Source: Thiothrix eikelboomii | GTDB taxonomy: Bacteria > Pseudomonadota > Gammaproteobacteria > Thiotrichales > Thiotrichaceae | Length of the DNA stretch: 64,000 nt | Direction of reading: 5' to 3' | Assembly (NCBI RefSeq): GCF_900167255.1 | Contig: NZ_FUYB01000017.1 | Span: 34,433 to 98,432 of the forward strand | Position numbers and translations under genes: made by a program | Shown here: piece after piece, positions 41,060-50,376 of the stretch | Position numbering within the stretch: the stretch's first letter is position 1 | How the letters are laid out: each line of letters opens with the position of its first letter | The notes under the pieces: model-generated | What the model was told of the DNA's origin: nothing | Databases searched by the model: none | What the model saw: only the letters and a program-made list of their open reading frames with translations

Positions 41060-41318
41060 TAGCTTCGTCGCCTTGAGTCATTATTTGGTTTGAACTTCTT
41101 GTGATTTTTTCTTGCACAAGCGGCTGAGTCATAAAAATAAATGAACCGACGGTGGCCTTGGCACGACAGAGAGTCATTGGTTGACAGGCTGCCGTAGAAC
41201 TGAGAATTGACCAAGTTACACTACACTGCTCATTTAAGAGTGGTTGGCGCCCTAAACAACCTTCACTAACACACTCGAACTAGTCATCATAAAATTATAA
41301 TACTCCCTCGCAAATCTA

Positions 41319-41342
41319 ACGGGTCTTCGGACCCGTCTTTTT
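41319..41342 (+). terminator. Rho-independent terminator upstream of fbp with no upstream gene
   Basis: ACGGGTC, a TTCG loop and GACCCGT form a perfect 7-base-pair hairpin (41319-41336), followed by CTTTTT on the plus strand: a textbook terminator. The next gene upstream on the plus strand is hemF, 3.3 kb away, so it terminates either an unannotated transcript or the fbp leader. A TATAAT lies at 41296-41301 and a TTGACA at 41181-41186. The 409-base gap 41060-41468 has no ORF I can support. Confidence 0.7.
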
Positions 41343-41468
41343 ACACCAATGGGTCTATATCGTTATACAAAGACATGCTGCTATTATTCTTGAACATTCA
41401 TGATCGAGCAAGATTGTTCTGTCGACTTGCTCATAAAGCGGTTTTTATTCTGTTTTAGGACTGATTTT

Positions 41469-42482
41469 ATGTATCAAATTGGTACAACACTGACACAATA
41501 TATTATTGAAGAGCAGCACACTTTTGCGGGTGCGCGTGGGCAGTTTACGGGCTTATTAAACGACATCGCGACGGCTTGTAAGAAATTAGCCAGCCTGACT
41601 AAAAAAGGGGCTTTAGTAGGTGTCTTAGGCACGGCTAACTCAGAAAATGTCCAAGGTGAGATCCAAAAGAAAATGGATATTATCTCTAATGATGTCTTCA
41701 TTGAGGCCTTAGAGAATAATGGGCATGTCGCTGCTTTAGCCTCTGAGGAGATGGAAACGGTCTATAACCTGAAAGTAGGTAAGCCCCGTGGCTCTTATCT
41801 AGTCACCTTTGATCCCTTGGATGGTTCTTCCAATATGGATGTGAATGTATCGGTGGGGACCATCTTTTCTATCTTGCGTGCACCTGTTGGGATAGAAAAC
41901 CCAAGTGCTGAGGACTTCTTACAAGCAGGGACTCAGCAGGTTGCGGCGGGTTACTGCTTATATGGTCCTTCAACCATTATGGTGCTGACCACTGGGCGTG
42001 GGGTGAGTATGTTCACCTTAGATAGTAGTTGTGGGGAGTTTATACTCACTCGCGATCATGTAAAAATCCCTGAAGACACTAAAGAATTTGCGATTAATGT
42101 CTCCAACCAACGCCATTGGGAATTGCCTATGCAGCGTTACATCCAAGAATGTATCGAAGGTAAAGAAGGTGTCCGTGGCAAGGATTTTAATATGCGCTGG
42201 GTCGCGTCGATGGTCGCGGAAGTACATCGTATTCTGACGCGGGGTGGGGTATTTATGTACCCTATGGATGAGAAAATGCGCAAAGCAGGTAAGGAAGGTA
42301 AATTACGTTTGCTCTATGAGGCCAATCCGATGGGGATGGTGATTGAGCAAGCTGGCGGTTTGGCGAGTACGGGGCGGGAGCGTATTTTAGAGTTGCAACC
42401 TTATGCTTTACATCAACGTGTACCTGTTGTTTTAGGTTCTAAAAATGAAGTACAGCGCGTGGTTGATTATCATCTTGCTTAG
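41469..42482 (+). CDS. fbp: Class 1 fructose-1,6-bisphosphatase
   Basis: Fbp hydrolyses fructose-1,6-bisphosphate to fructose-6-phosphate in gluconeogenesis and the Calvin cycle. The metal site [22 protein letters not shown] and the substrate segment [19 protein letters not shown] are typical, as is [11 protein letters not shown]. The ATG at 41469 has AGGA 8 bases upstream and gives 337 residues. An upstream in-frame ATG at 41400 adds 23 unconserved residues and is rejected. The leader contains the terminator hairpin noted at 41319. Confidence 0.97.
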   Translation: MYQIGTTLTQYIIEEQHTFAGARGQFTGLLNDIATACKKLASLTKKGALVGVLGTANSENVQGEIQKKMDIISNDVFIEALENNGHVAALASEEMETVYNLKVGKPRGSYLVTFDPLDGSSNMDVNVSVGTIFSILRAPVGIENPSAEDFLQAGTQQVAAGYCLYGPSTIMVLTTGRGVSMFTLDSSCGEFILTRDHVKIPEDTKEFAINVSNQRHWELPMQRYIQECIEGKEGVRGKDFNMRWVASMVAEVHRILTRGGVFMYPMDEKMRKAGKEGKLRLLYEANPMGMVIEQAGGLASTGRERILELQPYALHQRVPVVLGSKNEVQRVVDYHLA

Positions 42483-42493
42483 CGCTTAAAGGT

Positions 42494-43405
42494 TTAGTGG
42501 AGCAGGCTGTGTGCTTGTTCCACATCCCGGCTAATTTGCTGCTTTAGGTGTTCAAATGATGCAAAGCGTTGTTCGTCACGGATAAACGTGATGGGTTCAA
42601 TCGTCCAATGCTGTTGATAGACCTGCTGTGAAAAATCGAACAGATGTACTTCAAGACGGCTTTGCAAGCCGTTCACGGTCGGGCGCGCACCTAGGTTGGC
42701 AATGCCTTTGATGGGAGCTTGTCTACCTTGAAAAGCATGCACTGCATAGACCCCTTTACGCAAAGCAATATTTTCAGGGATACGCAAATTTAAGGTTGGA
42801 AAGCCAATTGTCCGCCCTAATTTATCACCGTGTCGTACTCGACCCGATAAAGTATAAGCTCGCCCCAATAGCGTGTTAACCGTACTGAGATTGGCTTTAG
42901 CTAGGGCTTCACGCACCCAAGTACTACTTACCCGCTCCTCGGTGTGTACTATTGTAGAGCTTTGCACAACCTCCATACCTTGCTTTGCCCCTAGGGTTTG
43001 CAGCATCTGATAATCACCGCGCCGTTTACGTCCAAAACGAAAATCATCGCCAACGACCAAGGCACGTACTTGTAAGCCTGCTAATAAAATGTCTTGAATA
43101 AAATCCTCGGGCTCCATCGTGGCTAGCTCTGAGTTGAAAGTTAAGCAGGCAAATTGGTCAATGTCTAAGGTTTGTAGATAAATAAGCTTATCGCGTAGCG
43201 GCAAAATACGAGTCGGTGGCGGTTGACGGAGATATTCTGCGGGTAAAGGCTCAAAACTAATCACGGTGGATAGCCATCCTAAATGAGCCGCGTGTGCTTT
43301 TACTTGTTGGATAATCCCTTGATGACCTAAATGCAGGCCATCAAAATTCCCAATGGTGGCAATACACGGCGGTGTTTGCTGCTTCCATGAGCGTAATAGC
43401 TTCAT
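42494..43405 (-). CDS. ribF: Bifunctional riboflavin kinase / FAD synthetase
   Basis: RibF phosphorylates riboflavin to FMN and adenylates FMN to FAD. The 303-residue protein has the N-terminal nucleotidyltransferase domain (TIGNFDGLHLGHQGII near residues 17-32, and SSTWVREAL) and the C-terminal flavokinase domain (from about 185, GRVRHGDKLGRTIGFPTLNL). It starts one base after trmL and ends facing fbp. It is not beside ileS/lspA, its frequent partners. Confidence 0.97.
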   Translation of the reverse strand: MKLLRSWKQQTPPCIATIGNFDGLHLGHQGIIQQVKAHAAHLGWLSTVISFEPLPAEYLRQPPPTRILPLRDKLIYLQTLDIDQFACLTFNSELATMEPEDFIQDILLAGLQVRALVVGDDFRFGRKRRGDYQMLQTLGAKQGMEVVQSSTIVHTEERVSSTWVREALAKANLSTVNTLLGRAYTLSGRVRHGDKLGRTIGFPTLNLRIPENIALRKGVYAVHAFQGRQAPIKGIANLGARPTVNGLQSRLEVHLFDFSQQVYQQHWTIEPITFIRDEQRFASFEHLKQQISRDVEQAHSLLH

Positions 43406-43406
43406 A

Positions 43407-43871
43407 CTAACTTAAGCCTGTGAAGTTTTGCTGACGCAAAGCTTCATAAACGAAGATCGCTACGGTATTCGACAGATTTAAACTGCGACTATCTGGCAAC
43501 ATGGGGATACGTAGCTTTAACTCTTCTGGCAAGCTGGCCAGCAAAATCTCAGGTAAACCGCGTGTTTCTGGGCCAAACAGCAAGACATCATCGGGTTGAA
43601 ATTCTGTAGCCGCATAAGAGCTTTTTGCTTTAGTCGTGCAAGCAAATACTCGTTTACCGCGCATCGCGTGATTAAAAGCAGCAAAGTTTTCATGCTCTTG
43701 TACGACCGCCAAATCCCGATAATCCATTCCCGCACGGCGTACTTGCTTTTCATCCAAAGAGAAGCCTAACGGATGGATGAGATGCAAGTAGCAGCCCGTA
43801 TTGGCACATAAGCGCATAATATTACCAGTATTCGGTGGAATTTCGGGTTCAAATAAAGCTACATGGAACAT
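43407..43871 (-). CDS. trmL: tRNA (cytidine/uridine-34 2'-O)-methyltransferase TrmL
   Basis: TrmL methylates the wobble ribose of leucine tRNAs. The 154-residue SPOUT protein shows the standard order: [25 protein letters not shown], then [11 protein letters not shown], then [30 protein letters not shown] knot motifs. Length matches the family. It lies between pyrX and ribF with gaps of 3 and 1 bases, so it is likely part of the same leftward transcript. Confidence 0.96.
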   Translation of the reverse strand: MFHVALFEPEIPPNTGNIMRLCANTGCYLHLIHPLGFSLDEKQVRRAGMDYRDLAVVQEHENFAAFNHAMRGKRVFACTTKAKSSYAATEFQPDDVLLFGPETRGLPEILLASLPEELKLRIPMLPDSRSLNLSNTVAIFVYEALRQQNFTGLS

Positions 43872-43874
43872 CGC

Positions 43875-45167
43875 TCAGTTAGCCTCTTGAGCTTGATAAA
43901 CAGTTCGACCTGCCAAAAAGGTACGTTGTACTTGGCCTTGAAAGCTCCAGCCTGCAAAGGGAGTATTTTTACCTTGGCTACGCATAGTGGCTAAGCTGAA
44001 ATCCCAAAGCACCTCCGGCTTTAATAGCACTAAATCAGCGGGTGCACCGGGGGCAATACAACCGGCGGGGCTAGCAATGATTGCTGCTGGATTAGCCGTA
44101 ATTTTAGCTAAGGCTGATAGCAAAGGTAGCACACCTTCTTCAGCGAGGCGTAAAGTTAATGGGACTAGGGTTTCTAAAGCGGAGATCCCCGGCTCAGTTT
44201 GCTGGAAAGGCGCTAGTTTAGCATCCAATTCGTGCGGCTGATGATCAGAGCAAATGGCATCAATCGTGCCATCACTTAAGCCTTCTAATAAAGCATCTCG
44301 ATCTGCTTGGGCACGTAACGGCGGGCGTACATGACACAGCGGATCAAAATCTAATACATTGCGCTCAGTCAGATAGAGTTGATGAGCGGCCACATCCGCC
44401 GTGACAGCTAACCCTTCGCGTTTGGCTTGACGAATCAGGCGCACACTGCCAGCGGCTGATAAACGACAAAAATGCACTCGACTACCGGTTAACTCCATTA
44501 AAGCAATAATTTGTGCCACTGCGACTGTTTCTGCGGCAGAGGGAATCGCAGGCAAGCCTAACCGGGTGGAGACCTCGCCTTCATGCATGACCCCCGCTGC
44601 CGCTAGGCCATGTTCTAAGGGGTACATGAAGACTGTTAAATCATGGGTTGAGGTATACTCCATCGCACGGCGCAATACATTCAGGTTTTCAAACGGCTGC
44701 CAACCATTGGTAACACCGACACAACCTACTCGCCGCAGGCCTCCAATATTACATAAGCGCTTACCCTCGAGCTTAAAGGTCATATTACCGATGACTTCGA
44801 CTTTAGCCAGCTGTAAGCCCTGATTAATCTTCCGAATTAAATTGACTGCAGCGGAGTTATCAATACTCGTGGCCGGTTCGGGTTGATAGCATAAAGTAGT
44901 CACGCCACTGGCGACAGCGGCACGAGTTTCACTGGCTAAGGTGGCTTTATGGTCTAAGCCCGGTTCACGTAGCCAAGTGGCTAGATCAATCGCGCCGGGC
45001 ATGAGCCACATCCCAGCAGCATTGACCCGTTCGTCAGCTTGAAAAGAGGTTAACTGCGGCGGTTCACCGATCGCTAGGATCAGTCCGTCTTGAATATAGA
45101 CATCGGTGATTTGATCAGTACCAGAACGAGGATCAAGCAGGCGTGCTTGTTGAATGATTAAGTTCAT
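43875..45167 (-). CDS. pyrX: Dihydroorotase-like PyrX, catalytically inactive pseudo-enzyme
   Basis: The 430-residue protein is homologous to dihydroorotase, but the metal-binding HxH near residue 60 is lost: [14 protein letters not shown] stands where active enzymes have PGxIDxHVHLREPG. The later SDHQPHE motif is retained. In Pseudomonas, a similar inactive PyrC' partners PyrB as a structural subunit of aspartate carbamoyltransferase. The gene overlaps pyrB by 4 bases here, which supports the same role. A working pyrC must lie elsewhere in the genome. Confidence 0.92.
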   Translation of the reverse strand: MNLIIQQARLLDPRSGTDQITDVYIQDGLILAIGEPPQLTSFQADERVNAAGMWLMPGAIDLATWLREPGLDHKATLASETRAAVASGVTTLCYQPEPATSIDNSAAVNLIRKINQGLQLAKVEVIGNMTFKLEGKRLCNIGGLRRVGCVGVTNGWQPFENLNVLRRAMEYTSTHDLTVFMYPLEHGLAAAGVMHEGEVSTRLGLPAIPSAAETVAVAQIIALMELTGSRVHFCRLSAAGSVRLIRQAKREGLAVTADVAAHQLYLTERNVLDFDPLCHVRPPLRAQADRDALLEGLSDGTIDAICSDHQPHELDAKLAPFQQTEPGISALETLVPLTLRLAEEGVLPLLSALAKITANPAAIIASPAGCIAPGAPADLVLLKPEVLWDFSLATMRSQGKNTPFAGWSFQGQVQRTFLAGRTVYQAQEAN

Positions 45168-46159
45168 GCTGCACTCCCTGTATTGCCACCCATAATCATG
45201 GCCATGACCGCCATCCGTACTGCAATCCCATTGGTGACTTGCTCTAAAATCACAGAACGCACGCCATCAGCGACTTCAGTATCAATTTCTACCCCACGAT
45301 TAATCGGTCCTGGATGCATCACAATGGAATCGGGTTTAGTGAGTTCTAGGCGCTGTTCGTTTAAACCATATAATTTCGCAAATTCACGCTCGGAAGGTAG
45401 GAGTGCGCCAGCCATTCGCTCCCGTTGCAAACGCAGCATGATCACCACATCCACATCGCGCAAACCTTCATCGAGGTTATGAAAAACTTTTACCCCCATG
45501 CGTTCGATATGTGCAGGGATTAAGGTTTTCGGGCCAATCACCCGCACTTCGCCAGTCAATAGTGTGGTTAAGGCATGAATCTGTGAGCGTGCTACTCGTG
45601 AATGCAGGACATCACCGACAATGGCGACCTTGAGTGGCTCAAAAGCCCCTTTCTTTTGGCGGATCGTAAACATATCGAGCATCGCCTGTGTCGGGTGGGC
45701 ATGTCTACCATCACCTGCATTTAAGACACTAATATGCGGAGCTGAATAGCGAGCGATGAATTGCGCCGTCCCCGCATGTTCATGACGGACGACAAACATA
45801 TCGGCATTCATCGCTTCTAAATTGCGCACGGTATCCAGTAAGGTTTCACCTTTAGCGGTCGATGAAGTCCGAATATCAAGATTAATCACATCAGCGCCAA
45901 GGCGTTGTGCGGCGATTTCGAAAGTGACACGGGTGCGAGTCGAATTTTCGAAAAATAAATTCATCACCGTTTTACCACGTAGTAAAGGTGCTTTTTTCTG
46001 TTGCTTAGCGGGTAAAGTTACAAACTGTTCGGCGCGATCCATAATATCGTGCAGCAATTGATAAGGTAGCCCTTCAACAGTCAGGAAATGATTTAATTGA
46101 TTACCCGGCGCGAGCTGCATGCTCAAAGGCAAAGGGCCGGGTTTTAGATGAGGGTGCAT
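45164..46159 (-). CDS. pyrB: Aspartate carbamoyltransferase catalytic subunit
   Basis: PyrB condenses carbamoyl phosphate with aspartate, the first committed pyrimidine step. The 331-residue protein has the carbamoyl-phosphate loop [32 protein letters not shown], the LRLQRERM loop and [11 protein letters not shown]. Its N-terminal extension of about 20 residues relative to E. coli is typical of the Pseudomonas-type enzyme that assembles with inactive PyrC. No pyrI regulatory gene is present. It sits between pyrR and pyrX. Confidence 0.98.
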   Translation of the reverse strand: MHPHLKPGPLPLSMQLAPGNQLNHFLTVEGLPYQLLHDIMDRAEQFVTLPAKQQKKAPLLRGKTVMNLFFENSTRTRVTFEIAAQRLGADVINLDIRTSSTAKGETLLDTVRNLEAMNADMFVVRHEHAGTAQFIARYSAPHISVLNAGDGRHAHPTQAMLDMFTIRQKKGAFEPLKVAIVGDVLHSRVARSQIHALTTLLTGEVRVIGPKTLIPAHIERMGVKVFHNLDEGLRDVDVVIMLRLQRERMAGALLPSEREFAKLYGLNEQRLELTKPDSIVMHPGPINRGVEIDTEVADGVRSVILEQVTNGIAVRMAVMAMIMGGNTGSAA

Positions 46160-46229
46160 GAGGCATATTCGCTAGATGGCTAAGGTGGCTGTATTTTACA
46201 AGTTTGTCTCAGCCTGATAAACCTTTGTA

Positions 46230-46736
46230 TTAGGTTTTACGTACCAATTCCATGCGTAAGGGGTCTTGGGAGATATGATAAATATAGTCTTTACCCGGAT
46301 CTTCACGGAGTACGCAGACTTGCGGTTCAATCGGTAGTTCCCGACCCTGGCGCGCAACAATGGTGGCTAAAATAATACTAGCAGGTCGCCCATAGTCAAA
46401 TAACTCATTCATAGCAGCACGAATGGTGCGTCCGGTATGAATGATATCATCCACTAGAATGATATGTCGGTCTTCTAAACTTAAGGGCAAACGTGAAGGT
46501 TCAGTCTGTACGGCGAGGCCAGTACGATGATAATCATCCCGATAAAAACTAATGTTTAAACTGCCTAAAGCCTCAGTGAGTTGCAAGCGTTCATGTAGAA
46601 CAGCGGCTAGCCAAACCCCAGAGCGCTCTATCCCCACCAGTACAGGATTGTTAATTTGATGTTCTTGTAAATAGATTGTGAGCTGCTCAGCGAGCTGCTT
46701 GAGTAATTCAGGTAAATCATAAGGAGGGGTGGGCAT
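46230..46736 (-). CDS. pyrR: PyrR bifunctional regulator / uracil phosphoribosyltransferase
   Basis: PyrR senses uridine nucleotides and in some bacteria binds pyr mRNA; it also has uracil phosphoribosyltransferase activity. The 168-residue protein shows the PRPP loop IILVDDIIHTGRTIRAAMNEL and the SFYRDDYHRTG segment of the family. It overlaps ruvX by 20 bases and lies 70 bases upstream of pyrB. That gap shows no obvious attenuator, so how it regulates here is open. Confidence 0.95.
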   Translation of the reverse strand: MPTPPYDLPELLKQLAEQLTIYLQEHQINNPVLVGIERSGVWLAAVLHERLQLTEALGSLNISFYRDDYHRTGLAVQTEPSRLPLSLEDRHIILVDDIIHTGRTIRAAMNELFDYGRPASIILATIVARQGRELPIEPQVCVLREDPGKDYIYHISQDPLRMELVRKT

Positions 46737-47154
46737 GTTCTTGCATCCAATTCTCTAAAATAATCGCGGCTGCTAGCGAGTCAATTTCTTCTTTGCGAAT
46801 TTTTTGGGTGCGACCGGCTTGGCGGGCGCTCTTCAAACGTTGTTCTGCTTCTCGAGAAGATAATTGTTCATTGGCCGTCTGTACAGGGAGTGCAGTACGC
46901 TTTTCAAGTTCACGACAAAATTTTAAGATCGTGGCTTGCATACGACTCTCACTCCCATCGAGCTTGCGTGGTAGGCCGACGACTAAAATTTGAGGTCGCC
47001 ATAAATGGATTAAGCGCTCAATCCCTTGCCAGTCAGGTTGCTTGTTTTTTGAATGTAAAACAGTCTGAGGGGTGGCGACACCTGTCAGGGTATTGGCGAT
47101 GGCAACACCCGTGCGATTAAGTCCAAAGTCAAAGCCTAAAACCGTAATCGACAT
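46717..47154 (-). CDS. ruvX: Putative Holliday junction resolvase RuvX (YqgF)
   Basis: RuvX is an RNase H-fold nuclease linked to pre-16S rRNA processing and Holliday junctions. The 145-residue protein starts with the acidic strand TVLGFDFGLNRTGVAIANTL, carries VVGLPRKLDGSES and ends with RKEEIDSLAAAIILENW, all family hallmarks. It sits between yqgE and pyrR, the same order as in Pseudomonas aeruginosa. Confidence 0.96.
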   Translation of the reverse strand: MSITVLGFDFGLNRTGVAIANTLTGVATPQTVLHSKNKQPDWQGIERLIHLWRPQILVVGLPRKLDGSESRMQATILKFCRELEKRTALPVQTANEQLSSREAEQRLKSARQAGRTQKIRKEEIDSLAAAIILENWMQEHAHPSL

Positions 47155-47157
47155 ATT

Positions 47158-47721
47158 TTAACTATGACCAGCCGCCGTGCCGAGTAGGTTAAGATCTATC
47201 CCTAACGTAGAGGCTGCACCCCGCCAACGATGTGGATAAGGCATTTCGAAAAGGATGGAGTTATTAGCATCACAGGTGAGCCAAGCATTCTCTTTAATTT
47301 CTTGCTCAAGTTGCCCCGGACTCCAACCTGCACAACCGAGGACTAAGAGAAACTGATCAGGGCCATTGCCCGTTGCAATATCCGTTAAAATATCTTTCGA
47401 CGAAGTAATTGATAGATTTTCAGCAATATGCAAGGTGCTTTCCCAAGCGCGATTCGTGTTATGCAAGACAAAACCTTGTTCTGATTGCACCGGGCCACCA
47501 CTCATGGCGACACGATTAGCTAGCTGGATATTGGTGAGTTCAATGTCTAATTGTGCGAGTAATTCGCCTATAGTGATTTCCAGTGGACGATTAATCGTCA
47601 CACCAAACGCGCCTTGTTCATCATGCTGACAAATCAAGGTGACTGTGTGATCGAAATTAGGATCATCCATGCTAGGCATGGCAATCAGCAAGTTGTTACG
47701 CAAATTGGAAATGGCCTGCAT
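47158..47721 (-). CDS. YqgE/AlgH family protein
   Basis: The 187-residue protein follows the family closely: LRNNLLIAMPSMDDPNFDHTV, FGVTINRPLEITIGELL, GGPVQSEQGFVLH and LVLGCAGWSPGQLEQEI. AlgH was named for an effect on alginate in Pseudomonas, but its biochemical role is unsettled. It is 3 bases upstream of ruvX and 5 bases downstream of tonB. Confidence 0.95.
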   Translation of the reverse strand: MQAISNLRNNLLIAMPSMDDPNFDHTVTLICQHDEQGAFGVTINRPLEITIGELLAQLDIELTNIQLANRVAMSGGPVQSEQGFVLHNTNRAWESTLHIAENLSITSSKDILTDIATGNGPDQFLLVLGCAGWSPGQLEQEIKENAWLTCDANNSILFEMPYPHRWRGAASTLGIDLNLLGTAAGHS

Positions 47722-47726
47722 AGACT

Positions 47727-48593
47727 CTATTCTGTGTTTAAAGTACCGCTATGGAAAATCCAAGTGCGGGTAATATTTAGCTGATCCCATTTCTTGCGAA
47801 TATCAGCAGGAAGTGGTGGATAAGGTGATGCTAAGTTTACAATGCGTAGCGCTGCTTTATCCAAAATATTAAAGCCTGATGATACATCAATCTGACTATC
47901 CACAACACGACCCGCATGATCGAGCGTTACATTCAGAATCAGCTTACCACTCATATTGCGGCGAATGGCTTCTTCTGGAAAGTTAATATTCCCAATCCGC
48001 TCAATCTTTTTGATCCAACTATCAATATAGGCCGCTTCAACCGCACTTTTGGCACTGACAGCATCAATAAAATGAATGCGGGGTCGACGTGCATACTGTG
48101 CCTCTGCGGCATCAACCTCGGCTAATAATTCTGCAATTTCCCGAGCGCTATCGGCGGTAATATCAGCAATCAGTTGATTAGGGTTATCAGGTTGGTCAGG
48201 TTCTTTGCTTAATTCAGTGAAGGTGTTGCCTTTGGTTGTGAGGATTTGCGGTTCGAGTTTTGGCTGTAGGTCTTCGGTGCTTGCCTCTGATGGCACGGGT
48301 GATTCACCCGTATCAGTTGAGAGTGACGAAGCTAAGGGACTGCGTGGTTTATTGACTTCTTCTTCCGTACCACTAGCCTCTTGGTTCGCTTGTGCTAGAA
48401 AGTTTACTTCTTTCGGTGTTTCTTCACTAGGTAGTTGCACAATCGTAATATCTAAAGCTGGCGGTATCGCTAAGCGCGGTAATACTAAAGGTGCAAAGGA
48501 AATACCAAAAATAATAGCGGCATGCACTGCTAAAGCAAACGGCAGTGTTTTCATCAACGGTGTATGATTCGGTGCGTAGATCGCCTCGTTCAT
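47727..48593 (-). CDS. tonB: TonB-like energy transducer
   Basis: The 288-residue protein has one N-terminal membrane helix (about 14-35, LPFALAVHAAIIFGISFAPL), a long charged and Pro/Ser-rich periplasmic linker, and a C-terminal TonB domain (about 195-285) with INFPEEAIRRNMSGKLILNV and SSGFNILDKAALRIVNLASPYPPLP. It should pass energy from ExbBD to outer-membrane receptors. The gene cluster equals that of P. aeruginosa tonB3 (tonB-algH-ruvX-pyrR-pyrB-pyrX), so a motility or surface role is as likely as iron uptake. No exbBD is adjacent. Confidence 0.9.
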   Translation of the reverse strand: MNEAIYAPNHTPLMKTLPFALAVHAAIIFGISFAPLVLPRLAIPPALDITIVQLPSEETPKEVNFLAQANQEASGTEEEVNKPRSPLASSLSTDTGESPVPSEASTEDLQPKLEPQILTTKGNTFTELSKEPDQPDNPNQLIADITADSAREIAELLAEVDAAEAQYARRPRIHFIDAVSAKSAVEAAYIDSWIKKIERIGNINFPEEAIRRNMSGKLILNVTLDHAGRVVDSQIDVSSGFNILDKAALRIVNLASPYPPLPADIRKKWDQLNITRTWIFHSGTLNTE

Positions 48594-48719
48594 GGGTATC
48601 GTCTATCTAGGTAGCTAATTGATTCTATTATTAAGGCCAATACAGGTCTTTGGTTATTTACCCTATTATTTAAATAGTAACACTAGCGGTTGGGGATAGG
48701 TAGCTTTCTCTAGTAGGCA

Positions 48720-49532
48720 CTATTTTTTCCTTAGCTGGGGCGGTGCCAAAATGGTTGCAATCCGATAACCGTCATTCGCATTGATAAAATGTTGCCCTTC
48801 ACTGAGCACAGTTTCAGTCTGCCCTTGAAGCGCAAAGACTTTAGTCATGGCTTGACTGTGTGGGGGTACGACTAAATCCATTGAGTCTGGTCTTTGGCTA
48901 TTACGCACAATCGCAACATAACGAATGGCTGGATGCGGCTGATGGTTGAGCCAATATAAAAAATTACCCGGGCGCTCTTCACGTAGCTCTTTAGATAGCG
49001 GTTGAGCACTGGCTAAGTCCAAACCTAAGCTTGCGGCTAATTCAGCTAGAGGTGTATTAATGGCGACCTCAGAAAAATCCGCCCAAGGTGTGCCTAGGTG
49101 TGGCGTGGCGATGGTAATGAGAGTATCGACAGGGACACTCTGGGCGGTCACTAGCCAATAGCGCCCTACCAACCCTCCTGCCGAATGCCCCACTAAACTG
49201 AGTGGCTCTTTGCGTTCTGCAGCCAGCACTCTAAGGTAATGATCCAAAACCGCCGCTTGCTGAGTGATGGAGCGCTGATTTGGTAATTCGAGAGTATAAA
49301 CGACTTTTTTCGGGCGTTTAGCCAGCGGTCTGTGATTGACTACACCCTGTGGCGTTAAAATCAAATTGCCACCATCGACCCAGCCTGAGGCTTCTAAGCT
49401 TGAAGTGACATGTTGAAAACGCCAAGCCATACCCGACTCTTGAAACCCCGGAATCAATACTAAGGTTGCTGCTTTAGCACTTGCGCTAAGCAGACTAACA
49501 ATCAGCACCACTAAGCCAGCAAAAAATTTCAT
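48720..49532 (-). CDS. Secreted alpha/beta-hydrolase, lipase-like
   Basis: The 270-residue protein has a signal peptide (about 1-21, ending ASAKA). A PGIR-type alpha/beta-hydrolase fold shows the nucleophile elbow LVGHSAGGLVGRYW (serine near residue 117) and TLVLIPGFQESGMAWRFQ as the oxyanion strand. A catalytic histidine is likely in SEGQHFINANDGYR. Substrate is unknown; triacylglycerol or ester hydrolysis is inferred from the family. It is 126 bases from the tonB start, a gap with no recognised feature. Confidence 0.8.
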   Translation of the reverse strand: MKFFAGLVVLIVSLLSASAKAATLVLIPGFQESGMAWRFQHVTSSLEASGWVDGGNLILTPQGVVNHRPLAKRPKKVVYTLELPNQRSITQQAAVLDHYLRVLAAERKEPLSLVGHSAGGLVGRYWLVTAQSVPVDTLITIATPHLGTPWADFSEVAINTPLAELAASLGLDLASAQPLSKELREERPGNFLYWLNHQPHPAIRYVAIVRNSQRPDSMDLVVPPHSQAMTKVFALQGQTETVLSEGQHFINANDGYRIATILAPPQLRKK

Positions 49533-49603
49533 AGAAGGTCCTTCTCGGTTAAATCGACTATTTACTGCTAGTATATCGTTTTCTTTTGCCTGACGACTGC
49601 TTG

Positions 49604-50290
49604 ATGACTATTCGCTGTATTGCTTTTGATTTAGACGACACTTTGTGGGATTGCCACTCAGTCCTTCATCATGCGGAGCAGGCTCAGTTTCACTATCTAG
49701 AACAACATTATCCAGCTGTAGTGGCGCGCTATCCAAGTTTGGAGCAACTGATCACCAGTCGCCTCACTTACCTTGAGCAATACCCTGAGTTACAGCATGA
49801 TTTGACTAGATTACGACTGCGTTGGTTGCAACAATTAGCACTTGAAACGGAGTTAGCCCCCTCAATGGCCGAGCAGGTTTTTCAAGTATTTTGGCAAGCA
49901 CGTAATCAAGTTAAGCTTTTTCCGGCGGTGCTCGCCAAGCTAGAGGGTTTGTCTCAAACCTATCCCTTAGGGGTGATTACCAATGGTAATGCGAATGTCC
50001 ATCAGATTGGTATTGGTCATTTATTTTGCTTTACACTCAGCTCAGCCGAAGCAGGGGTGGCCAAACCGCATCCTGCAATTTTTCAGCAAGCTTTAATGAA
50101 AGCTCAAGTGGCGGCGCATGAAATGGTTTATGTGGGTGATGACCCAGAAAAAGATGTAATTGGCGCACAGCAAGTCGGCTTGCGTACTATCTGGTTTAAT
50201 CCGCAACAGCGGGAGCCGCCCATAGGATTAAAGCCTGATGCGATTATGACAAATTTTGCTGAAATAGAAGCTCTAGTTAAATTATTATAA
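49604..50290 (+). CDS. HAD superfamily hydrolase (YjjG/pyrimidine 5'-nucleotidase-like)
   Basis: From the ATG at 49604 the protein has 228 residues. HAD motif I is IAFDLDDTLWDC with the nucleophile Asp, motif II is GVITNGNANVHQIG, and motifs III/IV are AKPHPAIFQQAL and YVGDDPEKDVIGAQQVG. A helical cap lies between motifs I and II. The DDTLWD variant and size fit small-molecule phosphatases such as YigB, acting on nucleotide or flavin phosphates. The exact substrate is unknown. A TTG at 49586 is an alternative start. Confidence 0.88.
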   Translation: MTIRCIAFDLDDTLWDCHSVLHHAEQAQFHYLEQHYPAVVARYPSLEQLITSRLTYLEQYPELQHDLTRLRLRWLQQLALETELAPSMAEQVFQVFWQARNQVKLFPAVLAKLEGLSQTYPLGVITNGNANVHQIGIGHLFCFTLSSAEAGVAKPHPAIFQQALMKAQVAAHEMVYVGDDPEKDVIGAQQVGLRTIWFNPQQREPPIGLKPDAIMTNFAEIEALVKLL

Positions 50291-50376
50291 GACTTCTAGG
50301 GCGTTCTTTTTGATTAGAATAATGTGTAACTGCCAATAGCTAGCTTCATGGATGAAGACGGACAGGATATTTTAAT

